Assembly (NCBI RefSeq): GCF_947492405.1
Contig: NZ_CANLMP010000001.1
Location: forward strand, 124,001 to 188,000
Source of the DNA: an uncultured Aquimarina sp.
Lineage (GTDB): Bacteria; Bacteroidota; Bacteroidia; Flavobacteriales; Flavobacteriaceae
Length of the DNA stretch: 64,000 nt
Direction: 5' to 3'
Part shown: in pieces, positions 54,002 through 63,000 of the stretch
How positions within the stretch are numbered: position 1 is the stretch's first letter
How the letters are laid out: each line of letters starts with the position of its first letter
Made by a program: the position numbers and the translations under genes
Notes under the pieces: model-generated
Told to the model about the DNA's origin: nothing
Database searches by the model: none
What the model saw: the letters and a program-made list of their open reading frames with translations, nothing else

Positions 54002-55531
54002 ATGCTAATACTAAAAGAAAGGTTAGAAATAAAAGATTTTCTCAGCGTAATTTTTAACGAAGAGAAGCTCGCCGTAGATGAATCTATAGTGAAAAGAGTA
54101 GATGATAGTTTTAAGTTTTTAGAAAAGTTTTCTGAAAATAAAGTGATCTATGGAGTAAACACAGGATTCGGTCCAATGGCTCAATATAAGATTGATGACA
54201 AGGATAGAATAGAGCTACAGTTTAACTTGATAAGAAGTCATTCTTCGGGAACAGGAAAGGCTATGAAACCTGATTATGTAAAGGCATTAATGTTAGCTAG
54301 ACTTAACACACTGTCATTAGGTAAATCTGGAGTTAATATATCGGTGATTAATGGATTAAAAGATCTTATTAATAATAATGTTACACCATTAATCTTTGAA
54401 CATGGAGGAGTAGGTGCGAGTGGTGACTTAGTACAATTAGCACATTTGGCACTTGTTCTTATTGGAGAAGGTGAGGTCTTCTATAAAGGAGAAAGAAGAA
54501 ATACTGCTGATGTTTTTAAAGAATTAGGCCTTAAACCAATCGAAGTTAAAATTAGAGAAGGACTGGCATTAATGAATGGTACATCTGCAATGACCGGAAT
54601 AGGTATTGTTAATGTTATTAACGCTCAAAAATTATTAGATTGGTCCATTAGCTGTTCTTCAGCGATAAATGAAATAGTAGAGGCTTATGATGATCACCTC
54701 TCAGAAGAATTAAATCATAGTAAGCTCCATTTAGGACAGCAGGATGTAGCTCGTAAAATGAGAGAACATTTATCAGATAGTAAACTTACTAGAGACCGAA
54801 CAGAGCATTTGTATTCTGGTCAAAATGGAGACACCTATTTTAAAGAAAAGGTACAGGAGTATTACTCACTTCGTTGTGTTCCTCAGATCTTAGGTCCTGT
54901 TTGTGATACAATAAAACACGTAGGTAGAATATTAATCGAAGAATTAAATTCTGCAAATGATAATCCTATTATAGATGTAGAAACCGAGCACGTGTATCAT
55001 GGTGGTAACTTTCACGGAGATTATGTTTCTTTAGAAATGGATAAGCTTAAGTTGGTAGTGACCAAATTATCAATGCTCGCAGAACGCCAATTAAACTATC
55101 TTCTGAATTCTAAACTTAATGATATTTTACCTCCTTTTGCTAATTTAGGAAAGCTTGGATTTAATTTCGGAATGCAAGGAATTCAATTCACTGCTGTTTC
55201 TACAACAGCAGAAAATCAAATGCTTTCTAACCCTATGTATGTGCATAGTATCCCAAATAATAACGATAATCAAGATATTGTTAGTATGGGTACGAATGCT
55301 GCAAATATGACTAGAACCGTTATAGAGAATACATTCGAGGTTTTGGCAATAGAATTAATGACTATTGTGCAAGCTTTAGAATATCTTGATTTTGGAGATA
55401 AGTTGTCAAGTAGAACTCAGAAGTTGGTTAAAGATATCAAAAAGATAGTTCCTCCTTTTACTAAAGACTATATTACATACCCTTTTGTTCAAAAAGTTAA
55501 AGACTTTTTGAAGGAGAATGATGCATACTAA
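54002..55531 (+). CDS. Tyrosine ammonia-lyase of the flexirubin pathway
   Basis: The start at 54002 opens a 509-residue aromatic amino acid lyase of usual length; upstream codons in frame lie over the divergent gene and promoter. VIYGVNTGFGPMAQY is followed by RSHSSGTGK and by GVGASGDLVQLAH, whose Ala139-Ser140-Gly141 form the MIO cofactor. NGTSAMTGIG, SANDNPIID and YHGGNFHGDY are also present. The sequence closely follows what I recall of the Flavobacterium johnsoniae tyrosine ammonia-lyase over its whole length, so tyrosine is a better substrate call than histidine. The product, 4-coumarate, is the expected starter of the flexirubin polyene. The gene leads the pigment genes on the + strand, with a WG-repeat gene in between. 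Confidence 0.9.
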   Translation: MLILKERLEIKDFLSVIFNEEKLAVDESIVKRVDDSFKFLEKFSENKVIYGVNTGFGPMAQYKIDDKDRIELQFNLIRSHSSGTGKAMKPDYVKALMLARLNTLSLGKSGVNISVINGLKDLINNNVTPLIFEHGGVGASGDLVQLAHLALVLIGEGEVFYKGERRNTADVFKELGLKPIEVKIREGLALMNGTSAMTGIGIVNVINAQKLLDWSISCSSAINEIVEAYDDHLSEELNHSKLHLGQQDVARKMREHLSDSKLTRDRTEHLYSGQNGDTYFKEKVQEYYSLRCVPQILGPVCDTIKHVGRILIEELNSANDNPIIDVETEHVYHGGNFHGDYVSLEMDKLKLVVTKLSMLAERQLNYLLNSKLNDILPPFANLGKLGFNFGMQGIQFTAVSTTAENQMLSNPMYVHSIPNNNDNQDIVSMGTNAANMTRTVIENTFEVLAIELMTIVQALEYLDFGDKLSSRTQKLVKDIKKIVPPFTKDYITYPFVQKVKDFLKENDAY

Positions 55532-55629
55532 ATATTTGGAATTAAGATTTAGCTTATAAACCATATAAAATTATGCATGTTTACTTATGTTTAATTTTAG
55601 GCACTAAAAAATAAACCTTAAATATAAAT

Positions 55630-56772
55630 ATGATGAAAAAAGCACTTTTAATTACACTAGCATTAGTATTTGGTTTACAAACCGCATTTTCCCAAGAACT
55701 TGCAAAAGTAAGAGAAGACGGGAAATTTGGGTATATTGATAAAAAAGCAGAGTTTGTTATTACGCCAAAATATAAGAAGGCAAATAATTTTGCAGACGGT
55801 GTAGCATTAGTTTTGGATGGTAAAAAATGGGGATACATAAATCCAGATGGTACTTGGCTTCTAGAGCCTCAATTTAGCAAAGCTAAAGATTTTAATAGTG
55901 GAGTTGCTATGGTTCTAAAAGATAAAAAATGGATCTACATAGATAAGCAAGGCAAAGAGTTGTCTTATTCCAATGCCGAAAAATTATACCCCTTTAAAGA
56001 TGGTGTAGCTTTTGTTAGAGAGGGTAAAATGGTTGGTTTGATGAATGCAAAAGGAGAAATTATAGTAAAACCTGCTTATAAGATTATTAAAGGATTTCGA
56101 AATGGATATGCTAGATTTGCAAATCTAGCTGGTCAATGGGGTATTATAGATAATAAAGGGAATATAGTTATAAAACCAGAATATACTTCAATTGGTAATT
56201 ATGTAAACGGAGTGGCTCGTGCTGAAAAAGGAGAAGAAGTTTTTGGTATAGCGACGGCTAATTCTTTTAATAAAGTTGATGGGGCGACTAAACTTTGGGA
56301 TTTTAGAGATGGAGGGAAGTATACGATTGCACGTAAAAATGAAAAAATAGGATTTATCGATAAAGAAGGTAAATGGGCGATAGAACCTCAGTTTGTAAAG
56401 GCAAAAACTTTTAAAAATGGATATGCCGGTGTTTTTGATGGTAACAAATGGGGGTATATTGATACTAATGGTAAAGTGGTTGTCGAAAATAAGTATGATG
56501 ATGTTGATTTTTTTGATGCTAACGGAATGGCTCCAGTGAAAATTGAAGATTGGGGATTTGTAAATGCAAAAGGAGAATTAGTTATTGAAACTAAGTATGG
56601 AATCACAGCAGGTAGCTTCGGATTTTTATCTGGAAGAGTTCCTGAAAAAGGTTTTGTCGACGGTCTTGCACGTGTTAAATACGACAAAAAATGGGGTTTT
56701 TTAACACCAGATGGAAAGTTGTTAGGGAACAAATGGTTTGAAAATGCAGAGCCTTTTGTGAAAATTAAATAG
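55630..56772 (+). CDS. Secreted WG-repeat protein
   Basis: The 380-residue protein has a signal peptide (ending FSQ, about residue 22). About eight WG-type repeats follow, with units such as KWGYINPDGTWLLEPQF, QWGIIDNKGNIVIKPEY, KIGFIDKEGKWAIEPQF and KWGYIDTNGKVVVENKY spaced about 45 residues apart. WG repeats form beta-rich scaffolds, probably for binding; no enzyme activity is known from the motif. Its place between tyrosine ammonia-lyase and FabG is odd for a pigment cluster, and its own upstream gap of 98 bases shows no clear promoter. The role is unknown. Confidence 0.88.
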   Translation: MMKKALLITLALVFGLQTAFSQELAKVREDGKFGYIDKKAEFVITPKYKKANNFADGVALVLDGKKWGYINPDGTWLLEPQFSKAKDFNSGVAMVLKDKKWIYIDKQGKELSYSNAEKLYPFKDGVAFVREGKMVGLMNAKGEIIVKPAYKIIKGFRNGYARFANLAGQWGIIDNKGNIVIKPEYTSIGNYVNGVARAEKGEEVFGIATANSFNKVDGATKLWDFRDGGKYTIARKNEKIGFIDKEGKWAIEPQFVKAKTFKNGYAGVFDGNKWGYIDTNGKVVVENKYDDVDFFDANGMAPVKIEDWGFVNAKGELVIETKYGITAGSFGFLSGRVPEKGFVDGLARVKYDKKWGFLTPDGKLLGNKWFENAEPFVKIK

Positions 56773-56801
56773 AGATTTTGATGTGTTGTAACATTAGACG
56801 A

Positions 56802-56833
56802 TTGTTAAAATCGTTAGGAATCTTTTAAATTTG
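56802..56833 (+). promoter_or_regulatory. Promoter of the fabG-led flexirubin operon
   Basis: TTG (56802-56804) and TAAATTTG (56826-56833) fit the -33 and -7 elements of Bacteroidota promoters with a 21-base spacer. Transcription would start about 70 bases before the FabG ATG. A 6-bp hairpin ACGATT/AATCGT (56799-56815) overlaps the -33 region and could end the WG-repeat transcript. Confidence 0.65.
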
Positions 56834-56911
56834 TTAATTAAATCTTAATTTGGAATAATTGTTGCTTTTTTTAAATTCAATAATTATTTGATCTTAAAAC
56901 CAAAATTGTAA

Positions 56912-57643
56912 ATGAAATACGCCCTTGTTACTGGTGGATCCAGAGGAATAGGAAGAGCAATAGCTGTGAAATTATCAAAAGAGCTAGACTATCCTGTTTT
57001 GATTAATTATCAATCTAATGATGCTGCTGCCAATGAGACAAAGAATTTAATAGAAGATGAAGGAGGTCAGTGTACGCTGCTAAAATTTAATGTAGCAGAT
57101 GTAGAAAATACACATCAAGTGTTGGATAATTGGATTGCAGATAATCCAGATGCAATCATAGAAGTGATTGTTAACAATGCAGGTATAACTAGAGATGGTT
57201 TATTCATGTGGATGAAACCAGAAGATTGGCATGATGTTTTGAATATTAGTTTAAACGGTTTTTATAATGTAACAAACCATCTTATTCAGAAAATGTTAAC
57301 TAACCGTTATGGTCGTATTGTAAATGTTGTTTCTGTTTCTGGAGTAAAGGGGACTGCAGGTCAAGTTAACTATTCTGCAGCAAAAGGAGCACTGGTTGCC
57401 GCTACAAAAGCCTTAGCTAATGAAGTGGCAAAACGTAAAATTACGGTAAATGCAGTTGCGCCTGGTTTTATAAAAACAGATATGACAGCTGAGATGGATG
57501 AAAAAGAATTGAAGCGTATGATTCCTGTAAATCGTTTTGGAGAAGCAGAAGAAGTAGCCGATTTGGTGACTTTTTTATCATCCAAAAAAGCATCATATAT
57601 AACAGGAGAAGTCGTTAATATTAATGGAGGAATTTATTCATAA
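56912..57643 (+). CDS. 3-oxoacyl-ACP reductase, FabG type (SDR)
   Basis: The 243-residue short-chain dehydrogenase has the cofactor motif TGGSRGIG (residues 7-14), NNAG near residue 89, and catalytic Tyr154 and Lys158 (YSAAK). The C-terminal end NINGGIYS fits FabG. In flexirubin and aryl polyene clusters this enzyme reduces the 3-keto group of the growing ACP-bound chain with NADPH. It starts a tight operon with gaps of a few bases to the ketosynthase and ACP genes, so it is a pigment-specific copy rather than the housekeeping FabG. Confidence 0.9.
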   Translation: MKYALVTGGSRGIGRAIAVKLSKELDYPVLINYQSNDAAANETKNLIEDEGGQCTLLKFNVADVENTHQVLDNWIADNPDAIIEVIVNNAGITRDGLFMWMKPEDWHDVLNISLNGFYNVTNHLIQKMLTNRYGRIVNVVSVSGVKGTAGQVNYSAAKGALVAATKALANEVAKRKITVNAVAPGFIKTDMTAEMDEKELKRMIPVNRFGEAEEVADLVTFLSSKKASYITGEVVNINGGIYS

Positions 57644-57649
57644 GAGATT

Positions 57650-58867
57650 ATGCGAAGAGTAGTTATCACTGGAATGGGAATTTATTCTTGTATTGGTACT
57701 AATGTTGATGAGGTTAAAGAGTCATTGTATCAAGGGAAATCTGGTATTGTTTTTGAGCCTTCTCGTAAAGAGTTTGGGTATCGATCTGCGTTAACTGGAA
57801 CAGTGCCAAAACCAAATTTAAAAAAAGAGTTAAGTAGAAGACAACGTGTTAGTTTTGGTTCAGAATCTGAATATGCATATATAGCTACAAAACAAGCGTT
57901 TGATCAAGCCGGTGTTGATGAAGAGTTTTTGCAGAATGAAGAGATTGGTATTCTTTTTGGTAATGATAGTACGGCAGAATCAGTAATGCAAGCAATTGAT
58001 AAAATAAGAGTTAAGAAAGATACTACTTTGGTGGGATCTGGTGGAGTTTTTAAATCTATGAACTCTACGGTGACAATGAATCTTTCTACAGTGTTTAAAT
58101 TAAAAGGAGTTAATTTTACAATTAGTGCAGCTTGTGCAAGTGGATCTCATTCTATTGGAATGGGGTATCTATTAATTAAACAAGGCTTACAAGATTACGT
58201 ATTGTGCGGCGGAGCACAGGAAATTAATGATTATGCATTTGGTAGTTTTGATGGGTTAGGAGTTTTTTCTATAAATGAAGATAATCCGATGGAAGCATCA
58301 AGACCTTTCGATAGCAAAAGAGATGGATTAGTGCCAAGTGGTGGTGGTGCAGCGCTGTTTATGGAATCTTATGAAAGTGCTGTGAAAAGAGGAGCAACCA
58401 TCTTAGGAGAAGTCGCGGGGTATGGTTTTTCTTCTAATGGAGATCATATTTCAACACCTAATCAAGAGGGGCCGGCTAGAGCTATGAAACGAGCTGTAGA
58501 ACAGGCTAATATCAAGCCAGAAGATGTTGATTATGTAAATGCACATGCGACATCAACTCCAATTGGAGATGCAAATGAAGCAAAAGCAATAAATGAAGTT
58601 TTTGGTGGTTCAAAACCATATGTCAGTTCCACAAAATCAATGACCGGACATGAATGTTGGATGGCAGGGGCTAGTGAAATAGTGTACTCATTAATAATGT
58701 TGAATAACTCATTTATAGCACCTAATATTAATTTAGAATCTCCTGATGAAGATTCTACAAAGTTAAATTTAGTAAAAGAAACGGTAGATAAAAAAATTGA
58801 TGTACTTTTGTCGAATTCATTTGGGTTTGGGGGCACAAATTCTGCAATCGTCATAAAAAAGGTTTAG
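57650..58867 (+). CDS. Beta-ketoacyl-ACP synthase (KAS II type) of the flexirubin cluster
   Basis: The 405-residue ketosynthase has an intact Cys-His-His triad: Cys162 in SAACASGSH, His299 in NAHATSTPIGD and His334 in MTGHECW. It also has the GFGGTNSA end. It should extend the aryl polyene with malonyl-ACP. It follows fabG by six bases and precedes the ACP gene. Pigment clusters of this type normally encode more than one ketosynthase, and others may lie past the window edge. The complete triad means it is not a chain-length-factor subunit. Confidence 0.9.
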   Translation: MRRVVITGMGIYSCIGTNVDEVKESLYQGKSGIVFEPSRKEFGYRSALTGTVPKPNLKKELSRRQRVSFGSESEYAYIATKQAFDQAGVDEEFLQNEEIGILFGNDSTAESVMQAIDKIRVKKDTTLVGSGGVFKSMNSTVTMNLSTVFKLKGVNFTISAACASGSHSIGMGYLLIKQGLQDYVLCGGAQEINDYAFGSFDGLGVFSINEDNPMEASRPFDSKRDGLVPSGGGAALFMESYESAVKRGATILGEVAGYGFSSNGDHISTPNQEGPARAMKRAVEQANIKPEDVDYVNAHATSTPIGDANEAKAINEVFGGSKPYVSSTKSMTGHECWMAGASEIVYSLIMLNNSFIAPNINLESPDEDSTKLNLVKETVDKKIDVLLSNSFGFGGTNSAIVIKKV

Positions 58868-58890
58868 AATAGAAAAAAATTACTAGAAAG

Positions 58891-59139
58891 ATGATGGAAA
58901 CAAGTGTAATTGTCGAAAAAGTTGATGACTTTTTGATAGAGGAATTCGAGGTTGAAGCGGATGATATTGCTCCTGATGCTAACCTTAAGGAAACATTAGA
59001 TTTGGATAGTTTAGACTATGTAGATCTTGTAGTGGCTATTGAGGCTACTTTTGGAGTGAAATTGGTAGGAGATGATTTTGTCGGTATCGAAAGCTTCAAA
59101 GATTTTTATGATTTGATAGAACGTAAAGTCAATATTTAA
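58891..59139 (+). CDS. Acyl carrier protein of the flexirubin cluster
   Basis: The 82-residue acidic protein has the phosphopantetheine site LDSLDYVDLV with Ser40 and the usual four-helix pattern. It would carry the polyene chain between FabG, ketosynthase and dehydratase. An ATG one codon downstream is an equally possible start. The gene lies between the ketosynthase and acyltransferase genes. Confidence 0.93.
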   Translation: MMETSVIVEKVDDFLIEEFEVEADDIAPDANLKETLDLDSLDYVDLVVAIEATFGVKLVGDDFVGIESFKDFYDLIERKVNI

Positions 59140-59147
59140 GAGACATA

Positions 59148-60038
59148 ATGGCCCAATGGGAAGGTAAAGCTAAAGGGACTCCTTTAGGATATAAAATATT
59201 CATATTCTTTATAAAGAATTTAGGTCTGAATGCTGCTTATTCTGTTTTGATATTTGTAGCTGCTTACTATTTGGTATTCTCTTATACTACAACCAGGGCA
59301 AGTTATTATTTCTACAATAAAAGGTTAAAACAGTCTTCCTTTAAATCCATATTAAGCGTTTATAAAAACTATTTTGTCTTTGGACAGACACTTATAGATC
59401 GTACTGCTATTTCTTTTGGATTAAAGAAAAAGTTCGCATTTACTTATGATGGTAAAGAAAAAATACAAGAACTTTTGGAAAAAGGAAAAGGCGGTATTGT
59501 TTTTAGTGCACACGTCGGTAGTTTTAATATTGCTCGTTATTTTTTTGATGAATTTGATATGACCGATACCGGAGTTAATCTGATAGTTACTGATCAAGAA
59601 AATGAACAGATCAAACAGTATGTTGGAGCGGTATCGACCGATACTACAATGAAATTTATTGTAATAAAGGAAGATATGTCTCATATTTTTCAAATGAACG
59701 ATGTTTTAGCTAATGGAGAAGTAATTGTTTTTGCTGCAGATCGATATGTTGAAGGAATTCAATATCTCGAACATGAGTTTTTTGGAAAGTCTGTAAAATT
59801 CCCTTCGGGACCATATAAATTAGCAGCCAGAAAGAAAAAACCTATTCTTTTTATGTATATTATGAAAGGTTCAGGTAAGCGATATAATTTATACGCGCGC
59901 GAACCTGAATTTTCAGAATCATCAATCAAACCTAGCCATGTATTAAAAGAGTATGTCAGAAATGCTGAAATTATGGTTAAAAAGTATCCCTTACAATGGT
60001 TTAATTACTATGATTATTGGGATGATCTTAAAACCTAA
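59148..60038 (+). CDS. LpxL/HtrB-like acyltransferase with altered active-site motif
   Basis: The 296-residue protein has an N-terminal membrane segment (about 25-45, YSVLIFVAAYYLVFSYTT). It matches the LpxL/HtrB family (Pfam lip_A_acyltrans) in length and in later blocks (AADRYVEGIQYLEHEFFG, KFPSGPYKLAARKKKPILF). The family motif HX4E/D appears as HVGSFN, with His122 but Asn127 in place of the acid. Acyltransferases of this kind in flexirubin clusters are thought to move the polyene acyl chain, perhaps to the dialkylresorcinol. The changed residue may alter or weaken activity. It starts eight bases after the ACP gene. Confidence 0.82.
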   Translation: MAQWEGKAKGTPLGYKIFIFFIKNLGLNAAYSVLIFVAAYYLVFSYTTTRASYYFYNKRLKQSSFKSILSVYKNYFVFGQTLIDRTAISFGLKKKFAFTYDGKEKIQELLEKGKGGIVFSAHVGSFNIARYFFDEFDMTDTGVNLIVTDQENEQIKQYVGAVSTDTTMKFIVIKEDMSHIFQMNDVLANGEVIVFAADRYVEGIQYLEHEFFGKSVKFPSGPYKLAARKKKPILFMYIMKGSGKRYNLYAREPEFSESSIKPSHVLKEYVRNAEIMVKKYPLQWFNYYDYWDDLKT

Positions 60039-60041
60039 TGT

Positions 60042-60965
60042 ATGAAGAATATACTGGTATTGTATTATAGCCAAAGTGGTCAATTAGGTGAGATATTAAC
60101 AAATCTTGTTAGACCCTTAGAGCTAGACGAAAACTGCACTGTTACAGTACAGGAAATTTATCCAGAAGAACCTTATCAATTTCCATGGGATAAGAAAGAC
60201 TTTTTACAGGTCTTTCCTGAATCATATTTACAGATACCAAAACCTAACAAGCCGATTCCCGATGCTATAAAAAATAAAAAGTATGATTTAATCATATTTG
60301 GTTATACTGTTTGGTATCTTTCACCATCGATTCCAATTAATTCTTTCCTAAAAGGAGATGATGCGAAAGTATTATTAAAAGATACTCCCGTTATAACCAT
60401 TAATGGTTCTAGGAATATGTGGATTTTGACCCAAGAGAAGGTTAAAAGGTTATTGGTAGATTGTAAAGCGGAATTGGTTGGAAATATTGCTTTTGTAGAT
60501 CGACATTGGAATCATATTAGCGTGATTACCATTGTACATTGGATGATAGGAGGTAAGAAAACTAAATATTTAGGTGTTTTTCCAAAGCCAGGAGTATCGG
60601 ATAAGGATATAAAGGAGGCTGGAAAATTTGGATTAACTATAAAAAAACACCTTTTTCAAGAAAATTTTGAACAATTACAACAAGAGTTGGTAAAAGAGGG
60701 AGCGGTTCGGATAAAACCTTTCTTAATTAGATCAGATAAATCTGGAAATCATATCTTTAGTAAGTGGTCAGCACATATATATAAGGTAGGACTAAAATCA
60801 CCTAAAAGAAGAGCGAAATGGTTAAACTTTTTTGAGTATTACCTCCAATTTGCTATTTGGGTTTTTGTACCAATAGTTTTTGTTATATTTTTGTTGACTT
60901 ATTTGCCTTTTTATACACGTATAAAAAAGGACATCAAATATTATCAATCAACAAGGTTACGATAA
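60042..60965 (+). CDS. darA: Dialkylresorcinol biosynthesis protein DarA
   Basis: The 307-residue protein opens with a flavodoxin-like strand and loop (ILVLYYSQSGQLGEI). IIFGYTVWYLSPSIP near residue 80 and TINGSRNMWILTQEK near 118 follow, with a C-terminal membrane helix (about 270-292). This pattern is that of DarA, found with DarB in dialkylresorcinol and flexirubin clusters and thought to aromatise the condensed ring using a flavin. It starts four bases after the acyltransferase gene and is followed at once by darB. The gene name is given from recognition of the family and its pairing with DarB. Confidence 0.85.
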   Translation: MKNILVLYYSQSGQLGEILTNLVRPLELDENCTVTVQEIYPEEPYQFPWDKKDFLQVFPESYLQIPKPNKPIPDAIKNKKYDLIIFGYTVWYLSPSIPINSFLKGDDAKVLLKDTPVITINGSRNMWILTQEKVKRLLVDCKAELVGNIAFVDRHWNHISVITIVHWMIGGKKTKYLGVFPKPGVSDKDIKEAGKFGLTIKKHLFQENFEQLQQELVKEGAVRIKPFLIRSDKSGNHIFSKWSAHIYKVGLKSPKRRAKWLNFFEYYLQFAIWVFVPIVFVIFLLTYLPFYTRIKKDIKYYQSTRLR

Positions 60966-60978
60966 GTAATCATTATTT

Positions 60979-62115
60979 ATGAAAAACGTTTATATAACAA
61001 AAACAGGCCATTTTTTGCCAAATCAGCCAGTCTCTAATGATGAAATGGAAAAAAGACTAGGTATGATTGATGATCAACCTTCAAGGGCCAGAAGAATTGT
61101 TTTAAGGAATAATGGTATTAAAGAACGATACTATGCTGTAGATAATGATGGTAATATCACCCATAATAATGCTCAGCTTACAAAAGAAACAATTAAAAAT
61201 TTATGTAATTCTGATTTTTCCGAAAATGAAATAGAGTTACTTTCTTGTGGAACATCAACTCCAGATAATTTGTTACCTTCTCATGCTTCTATGGTGCATG
61301 GATTACTAGATACAGAGGATAGTATTGAATTAAATACAGCTTCGGGGGTATGTTGTTCAGGAATGAGTGCGTTAAAATATGGATTTCTATCTGTTAAATC
61401 TGAAAGTACGAGAAATGCTGTGTGTACTGGTACAGAAAGAGTTTCGACTTGGATGCAATCCAAAAAATTTGATAAAGAAGTAGAGAATTTAAAGTCTTTA
61501 GAAGAACAACCAATTATTGGTTTTAAGAAAGATTTTCTGCGTTGGATGTTGTCGGATGGAGGAGGTGCCTTTTTGTTAGAAAGTGAACCTAAAGGAGAAA
61601 ATCCATTGCGTATTGATTGGATGCAGGCGTATTCATTTGCACATGAACTAGAAGCTTGTATGTATGCTGGAGGAGATAAAAATCAAGATGGAAGTCTTAA
61701 ACCTTGGAGTGAATATGAGCCAGAGGAATGGTTATCAGAATCTGTTTTTTCGTTAAAACAGGATGTGAAAATACTAGATAAGTATGTAGTTCCAAAAGCT
61801 GTTTCTAGCATGAAAGATGCTTTTCAGAAAAATAATTTTAAAGAAGAAGAGGTAGATTATTTTTTGCCTCATATATCTTCATTTTATTTTGAAGAAAGGT
61901 TGAATAATGAAATGATAAATCAAGGAATCTCGATTCCAAAAAGTAAATGGTTTACTAATCTGGAAAAAGTTGGTAATGTAGGTTCTGCCTCTATTTATTT
62001 AATGATAAATGAGTTGAAAAACTCAGGAAAATTGAAAAAAGGAGATAAAGTTGTTGCGATGGTTCCCGAGAGTGGACGTTTTTCATATTTTCATATTTTG
62101 TTTACTGTGTGCTAA
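60979..62115 (+). CDS. darB: Ketosynthase III-like dialkylresorcinol synthase DarB
   Basis: The 378-residue KAS III-type enzyme has the active-site cysteine within SGVCCSG (Cys126 most likely), His298 in LPHISS and an Asn in the GNVGSASIY block near residue 335. DarB enzymes condense two fatty acyl units into a cyclic precursor, which DarA turns into 2,5-dialkylresorcinol, the alcohol half of flexirubins. Pairing with the DarA gene 13 bases upstream supports this. Its stop codon overlaps the ATG of the dehydratase gene (TAATG), indicating coupled translation. Confidence 0.87.
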   Translation: MKNVYITKTGHFLPNQPVSNDEMEKRLGMIDDQPSRARRIVLRNNGIKERYYAVDNDGNITHNNAQLTKETIKNLCNSDFSENEIELLSCGTSTPDNLLPSHASMVHGLLDTEDSIELNTASGVCCSGMSALKYGFLSVKSESTRNAVCTGTERVSTWMQSKKFDKEVENLKSLEEQPIIGFKKDFLRWMLSDGGGAFLLESEPKGENPLRIDWMQAYSFAHELEACMYAGGDKNQDGSLKPWSEYEPEEWLSESVFSLKQDVKILDKYVVPKAVSSMKDAFQKNNFKEEEVDYFLPHISSFYFEERLNNEMINQGISIPKSKWFTNLEKVGNVGSASIYLMINELKNSGKLKKGDKVVAMVPESGRFSYFHILFTVC

Positions 62116-62570
62116 TGGATAATCAATTAGAAAGTGATATAACAGATGTTGATTTCATAAAGAAGTTGATTCCACAAAAAGATCCTTTTGTGATGATTGA
62201 TAAGTTATTGTATTTCGATACGGAAAAGGTTGTTTCTGGTTTAAAAATAACATCTGATAACATATTAACCTCGGATAAAAATTTTACAGAAGGAGGCCTT
62301 ATAGAAAATATGGCACAAAGTATCGCTTTGCATAGAGGATATAGAGGATATATAAATCGTGGGAAAGACGAAAAACCTAAAACAGGGTTTATAGGTTCTA
62401 TAAAACATGCTACTATTTATTCATTACCGAAAATAGGCACTGAACTTATAACTACCGTAGAAATCGTTGCGGAAATAATGCTTGTATCTTTAGTTAAAAT
62501 CGAGGTGAATGATACAGAAGGAAATCTAATTGCTTCATCAGAGATGAAAACTATTATAGTAGATTCTTAG
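62115..62570 (+). CDS. Hotdog-fold 3-hydroxyacyl-ACP dehydratase-like protein
   Basis: The 151-residue protein starts at an ATG overlapping the darB stop. It resembles FabZ-type hotdog dehydratases: PQKDPFVMIDKLLYFD near residue 22 and GGLIENMAQSIALH near residue 63 (acid Glu68 or so). The usual HFPGxP histidine motif just before is missing (KNFTEGGLIEN instead). In the pathway it would dehydrate 3-hydroxyacyl-ACP to form the polyene double bonds. Loss of the histidine could mean another base is used, as in some aryl polyene dehydratases, or that the function differs. Confidence 0.8.
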   Translation: MDNQLESDITDVDFIKKLIPQKDPFVMIDKLLYFDTEKVVSGLKITSDNILTSDKNFTEGGLIENMAQSIALHRGYRGYINRGKDEKPKTGFIGSIKHATIYSLPKIGTELITTVEIVAEIMLVSLVKIEVNDTEGNLIASSEMKTIIVDS

Positions 62571-62598
62571 TTTTGTGAATCCTTAACTTTTAAACACT

Positions 62599-63000
62599 AT
62601 GAAGAAAGAAGACGTACCACAGGATGAAAGTAGCCTTTCTAAAGCAAATATTAGAGAGGTGGTATATGCAGTTGATCAAGATGGGAAGTATGGTAAAGCA
62701 CTCAGTTCTGGTTGGGATGCAAAAACTATTGCATTGAACGAATCTTTAGAGTTGATAGAAGAACAGCTTCAGGAGACTATCCAAAAAATAAAACAAGGAG
62801 AGCTTAGTCCAATAGCATATTATATGGAATTACAACGAATGGATGTTGTAGTGTTATCTGGATATGTTGGTTTTTGGCAATGGAAAGTAAAAAGACACTT
62901 AAAAGCCAAAACATTTAAAAAACTAAGTAAAAAGAAGTTGGAAAAATATGCCGAAGCTTTCGAGATCTCTTTAGAAGAACTTAAAAATCCAAAGATTTGA
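62599..63000 (+). CDS. Small conserved protein next to BtrH_N gene, function unknown
   Basis: The 133-residue protein has no signal peptide or membrane segment. The N-terminal part (REVVYAVDQDGKYGKALSSGWD) and a helical middle (about 45-85, ESLELIEEQLQETIQKIKQG) are followed by a basic, helical C-terminal half (KRHLKAKTFKKLSKKKLEKYAEAF) ending in ISLEELKNPKI, which looks like the end of a small helix-turn-helix. I recall similar proteins beside BtrH_N genes in flexirubin-like clusters, but no function. Its stop overlaps the start of the next gene, so the two proteins are probably made together. Confidence 0.75.
   Translation: MKKEDVPQDESSLSKANIREVVYAVDQDGKYGKALSSGWDAKTIALNESLELIEEQLQETIQKIKQGELSPIAYYMELQRMDVVVLSGYVGFWQWKVKRHLKAKTFKKLSKKKLEKYAEAFEISLEELKNPKI

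Noticed and set aside
54002..55531. Histidine ammonia-lyase
   Set aside because: The sequence follows the flavobacterial tyrosine ammonia-lyase along its length, and the gene sits in a flexirubin cluster rather than with hut genes.
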